Shown: positions 27,011 to 37,099 of the stretch, one piece after another | How the letters are laid out: each line of letters starts with the position of its first letter | Numbering within the stretch: position 1 is the first letter of the stretch | Assembly: GCA_000688615.1 (NCBI GenBank) | Contig: JHVA01000001.1 | Location: 248,001 to 312,000 of the forward strand | Direction of reading: 5' to 3' | Length of the DNA stretch: 64,000 bases | Source: Acidobacteriaceae bacterium KBS 146 | Lineage (GTDB): Bacteria > Acidobacteriota > Terriglobia > Terriglobales > Acidobacteriaceae | The notes under the pieces: generated by a model | The model's database searches: none | Told to the model about the DNA's origin: nothing | Seen by the model: only the letters and a program-made list of their open reading frames with translations | Made by a program: the position numbers and the translations under genes

Positions 27011-27580
27011 GTGAACGAATCGAAACGAATTGTTATCTCCGGAGGACCTGGGGCAGGAAAGACGGCTTTGCTGGAAGAGCTTCACAGACGTGGATACGCC
27101 TGTTCCCCAGAGGTCGCGCGGCAGGTCATCCAGCAGCAGGTTCTTGCGGGTGGCGACGCTCTTCCGTGGTCGAATCGAGAACAATACGCCCGATTGATGC
27201 TCGCCGGGTCTATAGCCGCATGGAAAGAGGATGCAACGTCAGGACAGACTGTCTTTTTTGACCGGGGAGTTCCGGACACGCTGTGCTACGTTCATCTCGC
27301 GGGACTTTCCAAAGAGCTTGAGCGGGACGTGCAGCGGGCCTGCAGCCAATATCGATACTGGACGTGCGCCTTCCTGGCTCCGCCCTGGAGAGAGATCTAT
27401 GAGACGGATGCAGAACGCAAACAAGACTTCGAAGAAGCCGTAAGGACCTACGAACTGATGGAGAAGACCTATCGGGATTGCGATTACAAGGCCATCCCTA
27501 TTCCGATGACCTCTGTCTCAGGGCGAGCGGACTTCGTTCTAGAGGAGATTGCGACGTGGGAATCTAACCTCCGAGCGTAG
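27011..27580 (+). CDS. P-loop ATPase/kinase-like protein (AAA_28 type)
   Basis: A 189-residue protein from GTG 27011, seven bases after the previous stop, so probably translated from the same mRNA. The Walker A motif GGPGAGKT is at residues 11-18. FFDRGVPDTLCYVHLAGL supplies a DRG-type acidic motif, and the end has TYRDCDYKAIPIPMTSVSGRADFVLEEI. This pattern fits the small AAA_28/NTP-kinase-like family, whose substrate is unknown. Its 3' end overlaps the convergent mscS-like gene by 17 bases. Confidence 0.82.
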   Translation: MNESKRIVISGGPGAGKTALLEELHRRGYACSPEVARQVIQQQVLAGGDALPWSNREQYARLMLAGSIAAWKEDATSGQTVFFDRGVPDTLCYVHLAGLSKELERDVQRACSQYRYWTCAFLAPPWREIYETDAERKQDFEEAVRTYELMEKTYRDCDYKAIPIPMTSVSGRADFVLEEIATWESNLRA

Positions 27581-28505
27581 GAGCGGAGGGCGGGGCAGTG
27601 GGATCAGGTTTCTGCTGCACGACCAGCATGTTGGACGAAATTCCGAGAGGAATACCATCCTTTTCAAATGCAAGGATGATTCGTCGACGAAGCTCGCGGA
27701 GGACGCCGTCCCGTTGGTTGGCTCGGACGCGAATATTGATGGGGTAGATCACCTCGCGGCCGCGGATTTCATTTACCCCGAGAATATCGGGATCGGAGAC
27801 CACGATGTCTTTGAAGGCGGAGTCCCCACGCACGCTTTCAGCCAGGGTCTTTAGAAGGGCCATCACCCGGTCCGGGTTTGCGCTGGCGTCGACCGAGACA
27901 GAAAGCTGAGCGATAGAAAAGTCGCGGGACTGGTTGGAGACGGTGGCGATCTGGCTGTTCGGAATCAGGTACAGAGTACCGTCGCCGTCACGAAGTCGGG
28001 TGCTGCGGAGCGAAAGATCCTCAACGGTGCCTTTCAGGCCTGCGATCGTAACAACCTCGCCGACGTTGTATTGATCTTCCAGAAGAATGAAGATCCCGTT
28101 CAGCATGTCTTTGAAGATCGACTGCGCTCCCAGACCGATGCCGACACCCAGAATTCCTGCCGACGCCAGCAAAGGTTCGTACGGGATGCTGAAGATGGTC
28201 AAGACCTGCAGAAAGGCAAGGAAACCGATGACGCCGAAGGCGGTCGCCCGCAGAATGGACGCCATGGTTCGCAGCTGCGCCGCACGATGGAAGTTACCGA
28301 CCTGCTGATCGGCGCGCTTCTGGAGCCGCTTTACGAAGAACTTCAAGATGCGGAGCAGAATGAAGACGATGATCAGGACCGCGATCAGCTTCGGTAACTT
28401 TTCCCGGACGAAGAGAATGACGTATTGGTGCCAGTCATGGGTAAAAACGTAGGAAAGGCGTTCGTCTGCCGGCGTACCTTGCGGGGCCATGGCCAGATGG
28501 AGCAT
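27564..28505 (-). CDS. mscS: MscS-family mechanosensitive channel
   Basis: 313 residues from ATG 28505; a longer frame to 28601 would run into the next gene's start and adds no similarity. A first hydrophobic helix (LIAVLIIVFILLRIL) and two more follow. The pore-lining TM3 region is rich in Gly and Ala (ASAGILGVGIGLGAQSIFKDMLNGIFILLEDQYNVGEVV), and a beta domain and alpha/beta cytoplasmic vestibule come after it (SLRSTRLRDGDGTLYLIPNSQI). It opens under membrane tension to release solutes during osmotic downshock. The last residues are Pro-rich and overlap the convergent ATPase gene. Confidence 0.92.
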   Translation of the reverse strand: MLHLAMAPQGTPADERLSYVFTHDWHQYVILFVREKLPKLIAVLIIVFILLRILKFFVKRLQKRADQQVGNFHRAAQLRTMASILRATAFGVIGFLAFLQVLTIFSIPYEPLLASAGILGVGIGLGAQSIFKDMLNGIFILLEDQYNVGEVVTIAGLKGTVEDLSLRSTRLRDGDGTLYLIPNSQIATVSNQSRDFSIAQLSVSVDASANPDRVMALLKTLAESVRGDSAFKDIVVSDPDILGVNEIRGREVIYPINIRVRANQRDGVLRELRRRIILAFEKDGIPLGISSNMLVVQQKPDPTAPPSAPTLGG

Positions 28506-28601
28506 GATACTGTCATCTCGCTTTCGTCTTAGATTTCTCTTCCAGCATGCAGGAATCCCAGGATTGGATGCAATCGGTGGAAGGCGAGAGAAGGAGGCCA
28601 T

Positions 28602-29000
28602 ATGAGGGCAGTATGGTTTACCGGATCGTGCGTCTTCCTTGCTTTGGGGGCTTCCGTCGCGGTGGGGCAGCGGCAGGGAGGCACATCGACACCAATCCAG
28701 CCAGCCCCTTCTTCGAGGACCAGCCTTCCGTCGATGGGTGGAATCAACCCGATGGGCCCGATGGATGCCTCCGGGGTCCCTGATGTCCTGAATAGCCGCA
28801 TCGCCGAGCAGCAGGCGCGAAGCCGCAACAGTGAGCGGCAGAAACGCCTGGAATCAGATACCGAGAAGCTGGTGGGGTTGGTGGATCAATTCAAACAGCA
28901 GATGCAGGACGAGAAATCTCTCACTCCAGCGGACGTAAGCAAACGTGCCGAAGAGATCGAAAAGCTGGCGCGAAGCGTCAAGGATCGGATGAAGGGCTAG
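28602..29000 (+). CDS. small secreted hypothetical protein
   Basis: A 132-residue protein with a strong ribosome-binding site (AAGGAGG) before ATG 28602 and a signal peptide ending near VAVGQ. A Pro/Ser/Met-rich linker (about 25-65) leads to a charged helix from about 68 to the end (RIAEQQARSRNSERQKRLES, then LVGLVDQFKQQMQD and EEIEKLARSVKDRM) with heptad-like spacing, so a coiled coil is likely. I recognise no family. It is convergent with the subtilase gene, eight bases away. Confidence 0.65.
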   Translation: MRAVWFTGSCVFLALGASVAVGQRQGGTSTPIQPAPSSRTSLPSMGGINPMGPMDASGVPDVLNSRIAEQQARSRNSERQKRLESDTEKLVGLVDQFKQQMQDEKSLTPADVSKRAEEIEKLARSVKDRMKG

Positions 29001-29008
29001 CTCGGCCA

Positions 29009-30580
29009 TCACTGAGGTGAGAGCGCCGAAGTCAGGTCTACCTGCGGATAAGGTAAAGATGCGCTTGCCGGACTGGCCGTTGATCGCAACGCGGCGATGA
29101 CGGCCGCGGCATCCCAGTCAGGATGGGCCGCACGCAGCAGGGCCGCGGCACCTGCCACCAGGGGAGCCGAAGCGCTCGTCCCGATTGCCTGAACATAAGG
29201 GACGTGACCCAGGTCAAAACAACCAAAGCTGTGAGCCGCATCTGAGGGAACCCCGGAGACGGTTCCTGGCAGGCCTGAGCTGCAGGCCCCACGGACCCAA
29301 CCGCTGATCTCCATCTCGCCACCCGACGGATAACTACCGCCGGGTGCGGCTACAGCGTTCAGCGGAACGCCATAGTTACTGTAGTAGGCAAGCGAGGGAG
29401 GTCCCGCCACGCAGGTTGAGCCGGCGCTGATGTTTTCCATGCAATCAGGATTCGTATCGGCTACGACTGCCAGTACGCCTCGCGATTGTGCCGGAATCTC
29501 GACGTAGCGCGGATTGCTGAGATTGGTGGCGTCATTTCCCGCAGCTGCAACCAGCACCGCCCCTGCCTGTGCGGCGGCATAACTGATGCGGTCGAAGACA
29601 GCCTTGGTTCCCGCGCCATCTCCCGTTGAGAGGTCGAGCATCGTCCCCAGTGACATCGAGATCACATCGGCATGATTCGCAATTGCGTCTTCAACCCCTT
29701 GAATCACCCAGCTCAGCAGGCCACTCGCCTCTCCCGCGTTGCAGCGGGCGTTATCATCCGCACCGGTTGCCGCAGGCAGGCGCTCCAGGACCTTGATGTT
29801 GAGGAGCGTAGCCGACGGAGCGACTCCCACGGTCTTACCCGTGCCGGGACCAAGCGCGGCCGCTGCGAGAGAGGCTGTCCAGGTTCCGTGTCCGTCCTGG
29901 TCCTGAGGCGAACCGTCATCGCACACGCTGGGCAACTCTCCCGGGTTGACGTCCGAGAGGTTTAGAGCCAGATTTGGAGCGATGTCCGGATGCGTCTCGT
30001 CAACGCCGCTGTCCAGGATGGCAATTCGGACTCCTTTTCCGCGAGTGGTGTCCCACGGACCCTGGGCGGGTCCCCCGGGAATATTCGCGCCGAAACCGCC
30101 TACCTGGCGCACGGCCCATCCCTGCGGGGAGTTGTAATAAGTGTCAAAGGTTGCGGCTCCCACTGCGACGGAAAAGACCGGATCCGGTATCGCCCGAACT
30201 CGCAGACGATGCGCGGTCACAATACGGTCGTGCAGAACCAGGGCCACGTCGGGCTGGGCTGTCAGGTCCCGGAGAAATTGCTCCTCCGTAGCCGTGCCGG
30301 TCATCGAGGGCGACGAGCCTGCGATCCTGGACCTCTCTGTACGCGCGAATGTCTGAACTGCTGCAATGCCGAATCGCGGCTGCGGCCTGACCAGGTGCCC
30401 TCCCAGCCGTTGAATGCGGGTGGCTGCGTCTCCAGGTACGGCTCCGTCACGATACACGACGATATACCGATGGGGTGCAATCTGCTCCCCGGCCGGGTTC
30501 GAAGCTCCCTGGGCGTCAAGCATGCAGCCGGTTCCGAACACGATGCACAGAAGGAAAGAGAGAAGACGACAAGCAGACAC
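29009..30580 (-). CDS. secreted S8 subtilisin-like protease
   Basis: 523 residues from GTG 30580, chosen because GAGGTG lies five bases upstream and a signal peptide follows at once (SACRLLSFLLCIVFGTGC). An ATG at 30643 is possible. An I9-like propeptide follows (HRYIVVYRDGAVPGDAA). The subtilase domain has the full triad: Asp190 in ILDSGVD, His231 in GHGTW and Ser469 in GTSASAP. The oxyanion Asn lies in AAGNDATNL. No C-terminal anchoring domain is present, so it should be released or periplasmic. The substrate is unknown. Confidence 0.93.
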   Translation of the reverse strand: MSACRLLSFLLCIVFGTGCMLDAQGASNPAGEQIAPHRYIVVYRDGAVPGDAATRIQRLGGHLVRPQPRFGIAAVQTFARTERSRIAGSSPSMTGTATEEQFLRDLTAQPDVALVLHDRIVTAHRLRVRAIPDPVFSVAVGAATFDTYYNSPQGWAVRQVGGFGANIPGGPAQGPWDTTRGKGVRIAILDSGVDETHPDIAPNLALNLSDVNPGELPSVCDDGSPQDQDGHGTWTASLAAAALGPGTGKTVGVAPSATLLNIKVLERLPAATGADDNARCNAGEASGLLSWVIQGVEDAIANHADVISMSLGTMLDLSTGDGAGTKAVFDRISYAAAQAGAVLVAAAGNDATNLSNPRYVEIPAQSRGVLAVVADTNPDCMENISAGSTCVAGPPSLAYYSNYGVPLNAVAAPGGSYPSGGEMEISGWVRGACSSGLPGTVSGVPSDAAHSFGCFDLGHVPYVQAIGTSASAPLVAGAAALLRAAHPDWDAAAVIAALRSTASPASASLPYPQVDLTSALSPQ

Positions 30581-30712
30581 GGAAGCACCTCGAGCTCTTT
30601 GGCTGATCTTCTGATCGGCGCGAAAATAAAATCGCGCAGCCAACGTTTACGAATGTGCTATTACTTTGGTTTATCAAACAGGATCGGCTCAAAAAACGCA
30701 TCAGACCGTACG

Positions 30713-30742
30713 TTGACCCTGTTTGGCGCTCCATGCTCTAAT
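30713..30742 (+). promoter_or_regulatory. candidate sigma-70-type promoter of hppA
   Basis: TTGACC (30713-30718) and TCTAAT (30737-30742) are separated by 18 bases. Both differ from consensus at one position. It would place transcription start near 30749, about 65 bases before the hppA start. Confidence 0.45.
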
Positions 30743-30813
30743 TGGCCGCTCTGCGGAGCAAACCCAGGAAAGTCCGCTGACTAGGAAGTTTGCTGATTCA
30801 AGGAGACCTTTGC

Positions 30814-33123
30814 ATGCATGTTGTAAGCCTATTGGCTATGGCTTTTAGTGAACAGATTCCTGTAACACCCGAAACGGTATATCAAAGTGATGGACGAATG
30901 TGGCTCTGGATTGCGTTGGCGGTTGGAGTGCTGGCACTGATTGCTGCCATCGCTCTTGCGCGAACTGTAATTGCCGCCGATACGGGAACGGCGGACATGC
31001 AGGTGATCTCAGACGCTATTCGTGAGGGTGCCGAGGCCTTCCTTCGGCGGCAATATCGTACCATCGGGATCATTGCGGTCGTTATTGCGATCGTGCTCTT
31101 TATCGGCTATCACATGTCAGACCGGATGGCCCCCTATGCGGTAAAGACCGTGGTGAGTTTTCTGATGGGCGCCATCTGTTCGGCGCTGGCGGGATATACC
31201 GGCATGTACTGCTCCATCCGGGCCAACATCCGTACGGCCTCAGCTGCGCGGTCCAGTCTGAACCAGGCGCTCCAGATGGCCTTGCGGGGAGGCGCGGTCA
31301 CCGGCCTGGTGGTCGTGGCTCTATCCCTGCTGGGGATCGGCGTACTCTTTCTCCTCTTTGGCGGCTTGGATAACCCGCGGGCGGTACCGTATCAGCTTGT
31401 GGGCTTCGGTTTCGGCGCCTCACTCGTGGCCCTCTTCGCTCAGCTTGGAGGTGGCATCTACACGAAGGCGGCCGACGTAGGCGCGGACCTCGTGGGCAAG
31501 GTTGAGGCCGGAATCCCGGAGGATGATCCGCGCAACCCCGCGGTAATCGCCGACCTGGTGGGAGACAACGTCGGAGATTGCGCCGGTCGCGGCGCCGATA
31601 TCTTTGAGTCCACCGCGGCAGAAAATGTCGGTGCCATGGTTCTGGGGGCAGCGCTCTATCCTGTCTTCGGGATCAAAGGAATTCTGTTCCCCCTGATCGT
31701 GCATGCCATTAATCTGATCGCCAGCACCGCTGGCGTCTTTGTCGTGAAAGCAAGTGAGCGGGAAGATCCCATGCACGCGCTGAATCGCGGGTTCTATCTC
31801 ACCTCCGGGCTGGCCCTGCTTGGTTTTGCCGGCGCTATCTACACCATGTTGAACGGTCCCGGCGTCCAGCCGATCTGGTTTCTCGGCTGTGGAATCATCG
31901 GTCTGGCAACGGCCTTTCTGTTTGTCTGGATCACGGAATACTACACAGAATCTGCGTACCGCCCCGTGAAATCGATCGCGGAAGCTTCGCTTACCGGGCC
32001 GGCTACCAACATCATCAGTGGGCTTGCTGTAGGGATGGAAACCCCAGCACTCCCTGTTGTCGTCATCTCTGCGGCGTTGTTGTTGAGTTACTACTTCGGT
32101 GTTCGAGGGCTGGCCGCTATCGGTGGCATCAGCGAGTATGAAAAAGGAATCTACGGCACAGCTATCGCCACCATGGGTATGCTCAGCTGCGCGGCCTACA
32201 TTCTGGCGATGGATACCTTTGGACCCATCACCGACAACGCGGGCGGAATCATCGAGATGTCCCATCAGCCACACGAAATTCGTGAACGGACAGATAAGCT
32301 CGATTCAGCCGGCAACACAACCAAGGCGCTCACCAAGGGATACGCCATCGGGTCTGCCTCGCTGGCAGCGTTCCTTCTTTTCTCCGCCTATCTCGAGGAG
32401 ATCAAGACAATTGTGACCGATAAGGTTCTCGCCGCCGGAGGGTACATGCCGGTTGGCTGGAGCTTCACCAACATAAACCTCGCTCAGGTGCCGGTCTTTG
32501 TCGGCGCTCTCCTGGGTGCGATGCTCACGTACCTGTTCAGCTCTCTGGCGATCAAAGCCGTAGGCCGGACTGCGCAGATGGTCGTTCAGGATGTGAGAGC
32601 GCAATTCAAGGAAAATCCCGGAATCATGGAGGGCACTTCAAAGCCCGACTACGGCCGATGTGTCAGTATCGTGACGGGAGCCGCCCTGCGTGAGATGGTC
32701 GTGCCGGGTGTGCTTGCCGTAGGTCTTCCGATTGCCGTGGGTCTGATCTTTCGCCACCTCAGCCCCAGCTATCACGCCAATACGACCGCATACGCTCCCG
32801 GAACGATCCTTCCGGTGCCGGCGATCGCGGGTCATGCGGTCAACCTCGCCGGTGCCGAGGCTGTTGCCGGCCTGCTGATGGTTGGAACCATCTCCGGCAT
32901 CCTGCTGGCCATGCTGATGAATAACGGTGGCGGTGCCTGGGACAATGCGAAGAAGTTCATCGAAACCGGTCAGTATGGCGGCAAGAAGAGTGAAGCGCAC
33001 AAGGCAGCTGTGGTTGGTGACACCGTGGGCGATCCTTTCAAGGACACGGCTGGCCCCAGCCTTCACGTGCTTATTAAATTGCTTGCGACCATTACCCTGG
33101 TACTTGCGCCGCTTTTTGTCTGA
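30814..33123 (+). CDS. hppA: membrane H+-translocating pyrophosphatase
   Basis: 769 residues from ATG 30814, with AAGGAGA seven bases upstream. It has some 16 hydrophobic helices. It couples pyrophosphate hydrolysis to ion pumping. The substrate site is complete: DVGADLVGKVEAGIPEDDP from residue 221, DNVGDCAGRGAD after it, and the C-terminal GDTVGDPFKDTAGPS. The K+ switch position reads GNTTKA with Lys504. Lys there, instead of Ala, marks K+-independent enzymes, which are H+ pumps in the well-studied cases. The loop has CAGRGADIFES where many enzymes have CAGMAADLFE. It is a single gene with its own terminator. Confidence 0.95.
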   Translation: MHVVSLLAMAFSEQIPVTPETVYQSDGRMWLWIALAVGVLALIAAIALARTVIAADTGTADMQVISDAIREGAEAFLRRQYRTIGIIAVVIAIVLFIGYHMSDRMAPYAVKTVVSFLMGAICSALAGYTGMYCSIRANIRTASAARSSLNQALQMALRGGAVTGLVVVALSLLGIGVLFLLFGGLDNPRAVPYQLVGFGFGASLVALFAQLGGGIYTKAADVGADLVGKVEAGIPEDDPRNPAVIADLVGDNVGDCAGRGADIFESTAAENVGAMVLGAALYPVFGIKGILFPLIVHAINLIASTAGVFVVKASEREDPMHALNRGFYLTSGLALLGFAGAIYTMLNGPGVQPIWFLGCGIIGLATAFLFVWITEYYTESAYRPVKSIAEASLTGPATNIISGLAVGMETPALPVVVISAALLLSYYFGVRGLAAIGGISEYEKGIYGTAIATMGMLSCAAYILAMDTFGPITDNAGGIIEMSHQPHEIRERTDKLDSAGNTTKALTKGYAIGSASLAAFLLFSAYLEEIKTIVTDKVLAAGGYMPVGWSFTNINLAQVPVFVGALLGAMLTYLFSSLAIKAVGRTAQMVVQDVRAQFKENPGIMEGTSKPDYGRCVSIVTGAALREMVVPGVLAVGLPIAVGLIFRHLSPSYHANTTAYAPGTILPVPAIAGHAVNLAGAEAVAGLLMVGTISGILLAMLMNNGGGAWDNAKKFIETGQYGGKKSEAHKAAVVGDTVGDPFKDTAGPSLHVLIKLLATITLVLAPLFV

Positions 33124-33126
33124 ACC

Positions 33127-33162
33127 AGATGGGACGAGCTGACGACTCCGCTCGTCCCATCT
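33127..33162 (+). terminator. hairpin terminator after hppA
   Basis: The arms AGATGGGACGAGC (33127-33139) and GCTCGTCCCATCT (33150-33162) pair perfectly around a 10-base loop, three bases after the stop. No long T-run follows, so it may be only an mRNA 3' stabiliser. Confidence 0.7.
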
Positions 33163-33352
33163 GCTGCGAAATGACAATAGCGGGGGACGCACATAACCTC
33201 ACTTGCTGTTGTTAAAAATTAGTCTCGACAGTTGACAGCTTCACTTGAATTCGGGTACTCGTTGCGCTTGCTGGATATGAGTCAATCCACGCAACAACCG
33301 GTACAATCTTCTTCGGTGGTATGAGTCTTCATGCCTGCCAAGGACAAAGTGT

Positions 33353-35539
33353 ATGGCTCGTCAGTCTGGAAGTGGATTAGCGGAAAAGAAGAAGGCCGTC
33401 GGGACGGTAAGCGGGACCACGCTTACCCGCGAGCAGCTGGTAGAGTTCTACCGGCTGATGTATCTCTCCCGGCGAACCGATGATCGTGAGATCGTCCTCA
33501 AGCGCCAGCAGAAAATCTTCTTCCAGATATCCTGTGCCGGACATGAGGCGCTCCTGGTCGCCGCAGGGATGGCGATGCGTCCGGGCTACGACTGGTTCTT
33601 TCCCTACTATCGAGATCGTGCCATCTGCCTTGCGCTTGGCAATACTGTTGAAGATCAGTTGCTTCAGGCCGTCGGTGCCGCCAGCGATCCCGCAAGCGGG
33701 GGACGCCAGATGCCGTCCCACTGGTCAAGTCCAAAGCTTCACATCGTAAGCCCGTCCTCTTCCACGGCAACGCAGTGCCTCCACGCGGTCGGCTGCGCCG
33801 AGGCTGGACGCTATCTCGCAAAGTATCCTGAGGTAGCTGCCAGGCATGACGGAGATTATCGTCAATTCAAGGACGTTGTCTTTCGAGGCGATGAGGTAAC
33901 CTACGTCTCCATTGGAGAAGGCGCCACCAGCCAGGGCGAGTTCTGGGAGGCGTTGAACACGGCCAGCAATGGCAAGCTGCCCGTCTTGTTTGTCGTCGAG
34001 GATAACGGGTACGCCATCTCGACGCCGGTCGAGGCAAATACTCCGGGCGGAAATATTTCGCATCTGATTGCGAACTTTCCCAACTTCCACTTTGCCGAGA
34101 TTGACGGAACCGACCCCATTGCAAGCTACAACGCGATGGTGGAGGCCGTGGCCTACTGCAGGGCAGGGAACGGTCCTGCGCTGGTACATGGTCATGTCAT
34201 TCGACCGTACTCTCACTCACTGAGTGACGATGAGCGGCTCTACCGCACCGTGGCCGAGCTCGATGCCGATGCATTGCGGGATCCGATCTCGAGAATGCAG
34301 ATGTGGCTTTTGCGTGAGGGAATTCTCGATGCGGAAGCGATCAATCGGCTTGAGCGTCAGGTGGATGAAGAGGTGCAGCGCGCGGCGGACAAGGCAGTTA
34401 TGGCCCCGCTCCCCTCGCCGGATACCATTCTTCGTCATATCTATTCGGAACACCTGACCCCGATGGATCAGCGCTTCCAACGAGAGCCGGAAAAGACGGC
34501 CGATCAGAGCGAGCGCACCATGGCGGACCTGATCAATCTCTGCCTCAAAGACGAGATGCGCCGCGATAGCAGAATCGTAGTCTTTGGCGAAGACGTCGCT
34601 GACGCAACCAGGGATCGCGCATTGCGTGAAGGCAAGCTCAAGGGCAAGGGCGGAGTCTTCAAGTTGACCTCTGGTCTGCAGCTGGAGTTCGGTAACGATC
34701 GCGTCTGGAACTCTCCTCTAGCCGAAGCTAATATCGTTGGCCGTGCCATTGGCATGGCCGTACGCGGACTCAAGCCCGTCGTCGAAATCCAGTTCTTCGA
34801 CTACATCTGGCCGGCCATGCATCAGATGCGCAATGAGATGTCCGTATTGCGCTGGAGATCAAACGATGGATTCAGCTGCCCGATGGTCATCCGGGTTCCT
34901 ATCGGAGGCTATCTTACCGGCGGATCTATCTATCATTCGCAGTCCGGCGAAAGCATCTTCACACACACACCCGGAGTTCGAATCGTAATGCCGTCCAACG
35001 CGCTCGATGCCCTGGGGCTTCTGCGCACATCGATCCGCTGTGACGACCCCGTGCTTTTTCTTGAGCACAAGCGTCTCTATCGGGAAACCTTCGGCCGTGG
35101 CATGTACCCCGGCCCGGAGTACACAATTCCGTTTGGGAAAGCCAGCATCGTTCGTCCCGGGAAAGATCTCACCGTGATCACTTACGGTGCAGTTGTTCCC
35201 AGAGCTCTTCAGGCAGCACAGAAGATTCAACGAGACAAAGGTATCGACGTAGAGCTCATCGATCTCCGAAGTCTTGCACCGTACGACTGGGAGACAATCG
35301 CAGAAAGTGTGCGAAAGACCAACCGGGTGATCGTGGCACACGAAGACATGATGAGCTGGGGCTACGGCGCAGAGATTGCTGCCCGCATTGGGAGTGAACT
35401 CTTCCATGATTTGGATGCCCCCGTTCGCCGGGTAGCTGCGATGGATACCTTCGTTGCGTATCAGCCGCTGTTGGAAGATGTCATTCTCCCGCAGTCGCAC
35501 GATATCTACGAAGCGATTGCTCAATTGGTGGCGTTCTAG
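33353..35539 (+). CDS. fused alpha-beta E1 component of a 2-oxoacid dehydrogenase
   Basis: A 728-residue ThDP enzyme joining E1 alpha and E1 beta, which are usually separate proteins. The alpha half (about 1-365) has [20 protein letters not shown], the ThDP/Mg motif [19 protein letters not shown] ending EDNGYAIS, and a phosphorylation-loop-like [11 protein letters not shown]. The beta half (about 385-728) has [40 protein letters not shown] and the C-terminal [19 protein letters not shown]. It resembles branched-chain 2-oxoisovalerate/pyruvate-type E1. The substrate cannot be fixed by eye. AAGGA precedes ATG 33353. E2 and E3 genes are not in the window. Confidence 0.9.
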   Translation: MARQSGSGLAEKKKAVGTVSGTTLTREQLVEFYRLMYLSRRTDDREIVLKRQQKIFFQISCAGHEALLVAAGMAMRPGYDWFFPYYRDRAICLALGNTVEDQLLQAVGAASDPASGGRQMPSHWSSPKLHIVSPSSSTATQCLHAVGCAEAGRYLAKYPEVAARHDGDYRQFKDVVFRGDEVTYVSIGEGATSQGEFWEALNTASNGKLPVLFVVEDNGYAISTPVEANTPGGNISHLIANFPNFHFAEIDGTDPIASYNAMVEAVAYCRAGNGPALVHGHVIRPYSHSLSDDERLYRTVAELDADALRDPISRMQMWLLREGILDAEAINRLERQVDEEVQRAADKAVMAPLPSPDTILRHIYSEHLTPMDQRFQREPEKTADQSERTMADLINLCLKDEMRRDSRIVVFGEDVADATRDRALREGKLKGKGGVFKLTSGLQLEFGNDRVWNSPLAEANIVGRAIGMAVRGLKPVVEIQFFDYIWPAMHQMRNEMSVLRWRSNDGFSCPMVIRVPIGGYLTGGSIYHSQSGESIFTHTPGVRIVMPSNALDALGLLRTSIRCDDPVLFLEHKRLYRETFGRGMYPGPEYTIPFGKASIVRPGKDLTVITYGAVVPRALQAAQKIQRDKGIDVELIDLRSLAPYDWETIAESVRKTNRVIVAHEDMMSWGYGAEIAARIGSELFHDLDAPVRRVAAMDTFVAYQPLLEDVILPQSHDIYEAIAQLVAF

Positions 35540-35649
35540 GTTTCCTGGCAGGAAGTTTCGCTTTTTCAACGAAACTTCCATCGCGGGACTGAGTTCTAAA
35601 GATAAGAGCGTTCGGTACCTGGCTCGAATCTCCATTTGAGGAGCGTGCG

Positions 35650-36903
35650 GTGAAGAAGCTCATCACCCGGCGAGGTCTCATCAAAGATGGCGCGCTTGCG
35701 TTGATCGGAACGACGGTCATCCCTGCCTTCCTGATGCGCAGTGTGATGGGCGAGGTTACAACCGCCGCGACCAATAAGAAGAAGCTCATTGTGTTATTCC
35801 AGCGCGGGGCTGCAGACGGATTGAATATCGTCGTTCCTTATCGTGAGAAAAACTACTATGCGATGCGTCCATCGATTGCCATCCCCCAGAAAGACATTCT
35901 CGATTTGGACGGTTTCTTCGGTCTTCACCCGGCCATGACGTCGCTCAAACCCCTCTACGACCAAGGGCATCTTGCGGTGGTGCATGCTGCCGGTTCTCCC
36001 GATATGACGCGCTCCCACTTCGACGCCCAGGATTACATGGAGGGTGGAACTCCCGGAGTGAAGATTACCTCCGACGGTTGGCTGAACCGGGCGCTGCAGG
36101 CAGAGGGCTCTCGTGGATCGTCTTCTCCTTTCCGCGCCGTGGCCCTGGGACCTCAGCTTCCTCGTACTCTCGAAGGGATCGTTCCGGCCGTTGCTATCAG
36201 CAATCTGAAAGACTTCTCGGTCGCCGGACGCGGCCCGCAGGCCTCTCCCCTCAGCAATGCCTTCGAAGCGCTCTACGACACCAGCACCGACTCGATACTC
36301 CATGGCACAGGGCGCGAGACATTCGAAGCGATGCGTATGTTCCGGTCAGCAGATCCGGGCAAGTACCAGCCCGCGGCCGGTGTCGACTATCCCAACACCC
36401 AATTTGGAAACAATCTGCGGCAGATCGCCCAGCTTCTCAAGGCGAATCTTGGGGTAGAAGCAGCCTTTGCGGATATCGGAGGCTGGGACACCCATCAGAA
36501 TCAAGGCGGCAGTCAGGGGCAGCTGGCCAACCGGCTTCGCGACTTCTCCGATTCCATCGCGGCGTTCTGGACGGATATGGGAGACGGCGCAGAGAGTATC
36601 ACTCTAGTTACTATGTCGGAGTTCGGCCGGACGGCTCGCCAGAATGGGACTGGAGGGACGGACCATGGACACGCAAATGTGATGTTCGTGCTCGGCGGCC
36701 AGGTACGAGGTCGGAAGGTCTATGGAAAATGGCCTGGACTCGAAAAGGAAAACTTGAATGAAGATCGGGATCTTAGTGTAACCACTGATTTTCGATCGGT
36801 CCTTGGCGAAGCTGCCTCAAGAACTCTTGGCCTTCAAAGTCTCCAAAAAGTCTTTCCGGGGAGCCACGTGGAAGAATCGAATTTTCTGCGAATTATCGGA
36901 TGA
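35650..36903 (+). CDS. Tat-exported DUF1501 protein
   Basis: 417 residues from GTG 35650. The N-terminus has a twin-arginine signal (TRRGLIKDGALALIGTTVIP, Arg7-Arg8). The DUF1501 body follows: KKLIVLFQRGAADGLNIVVPY, FFGLHPAMTSLKPLYDQG, HSHFDAQ-like SHFDAQDYMEGG, DIGGWDTHQNQGG and VTMSEFGRTARQNGTGGTDHG. The family is related to sulfatase/alkaline phosphatase folds and is usually encoded next to a DUF1800 protein. No DUF1800 gene is present here. It is probably periplasmic. The function is not established. Confidence 0.9.
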   Translation: MKKLITRRGLIKDGALALIGTTVIPAFLMRSVMGEVTTAATNKKKLIVLFQRGAADGLNIVVPYREKNYYAMRPSIAIPQKDILDLDGFFGLHPAMTSLKPLYDQGHLAVVHAAGSPDMTRSHFDAQDYMEGGTPGVKITSDGWLNRALQAEGSRGSSSPFRAVALGPQLPRTLEGIVPAVAISNLKDFSVAGRGPQASPLSNAFEALYDTSTDSILHGTGRETFEAMRMFRSADPGKYQPAAGVDYPNTQFGNNLRQIAQLLKANLGVEAAFADIGGWDTHQNQGGSQGQLANRLRDFSDSIAAFWTDMGDGAESITLVTMSEFGRTARQNGTGGTDHGHANVMFVLGGQVRGRKVYGKWPGLEKENLNEDRDLSVTTDFRSVLGEAASRTLGLQSLQKVFPGSHVEESNFLRIIG

Positions 36904-37099
36904 AGAGTCGTTATCAGATAACTACCTGGAAATTCTATTTTTGGAATAAATTTATACTGCGTCTTCAGAAAAGCATAAAATCCACACAACTTTTCGCATT
37001 GGGTAGCGTCTTATTGGATGTAACACGTAAACGCTGAGGCTTGCGGTTCCCACAGTCTCGGTCTCACCTATCCGCAATACCAGCTCCCCCCTTTTTGTG

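Noticed and set aside
31420..32274. Antisense frame of 284 codons inside hppA
   Set aside because: Reads like the reverse complement of the pyrophosphatase, rich in His, Arg and Gln, with no domain or ribosome-binding site. A shadow of hppA.
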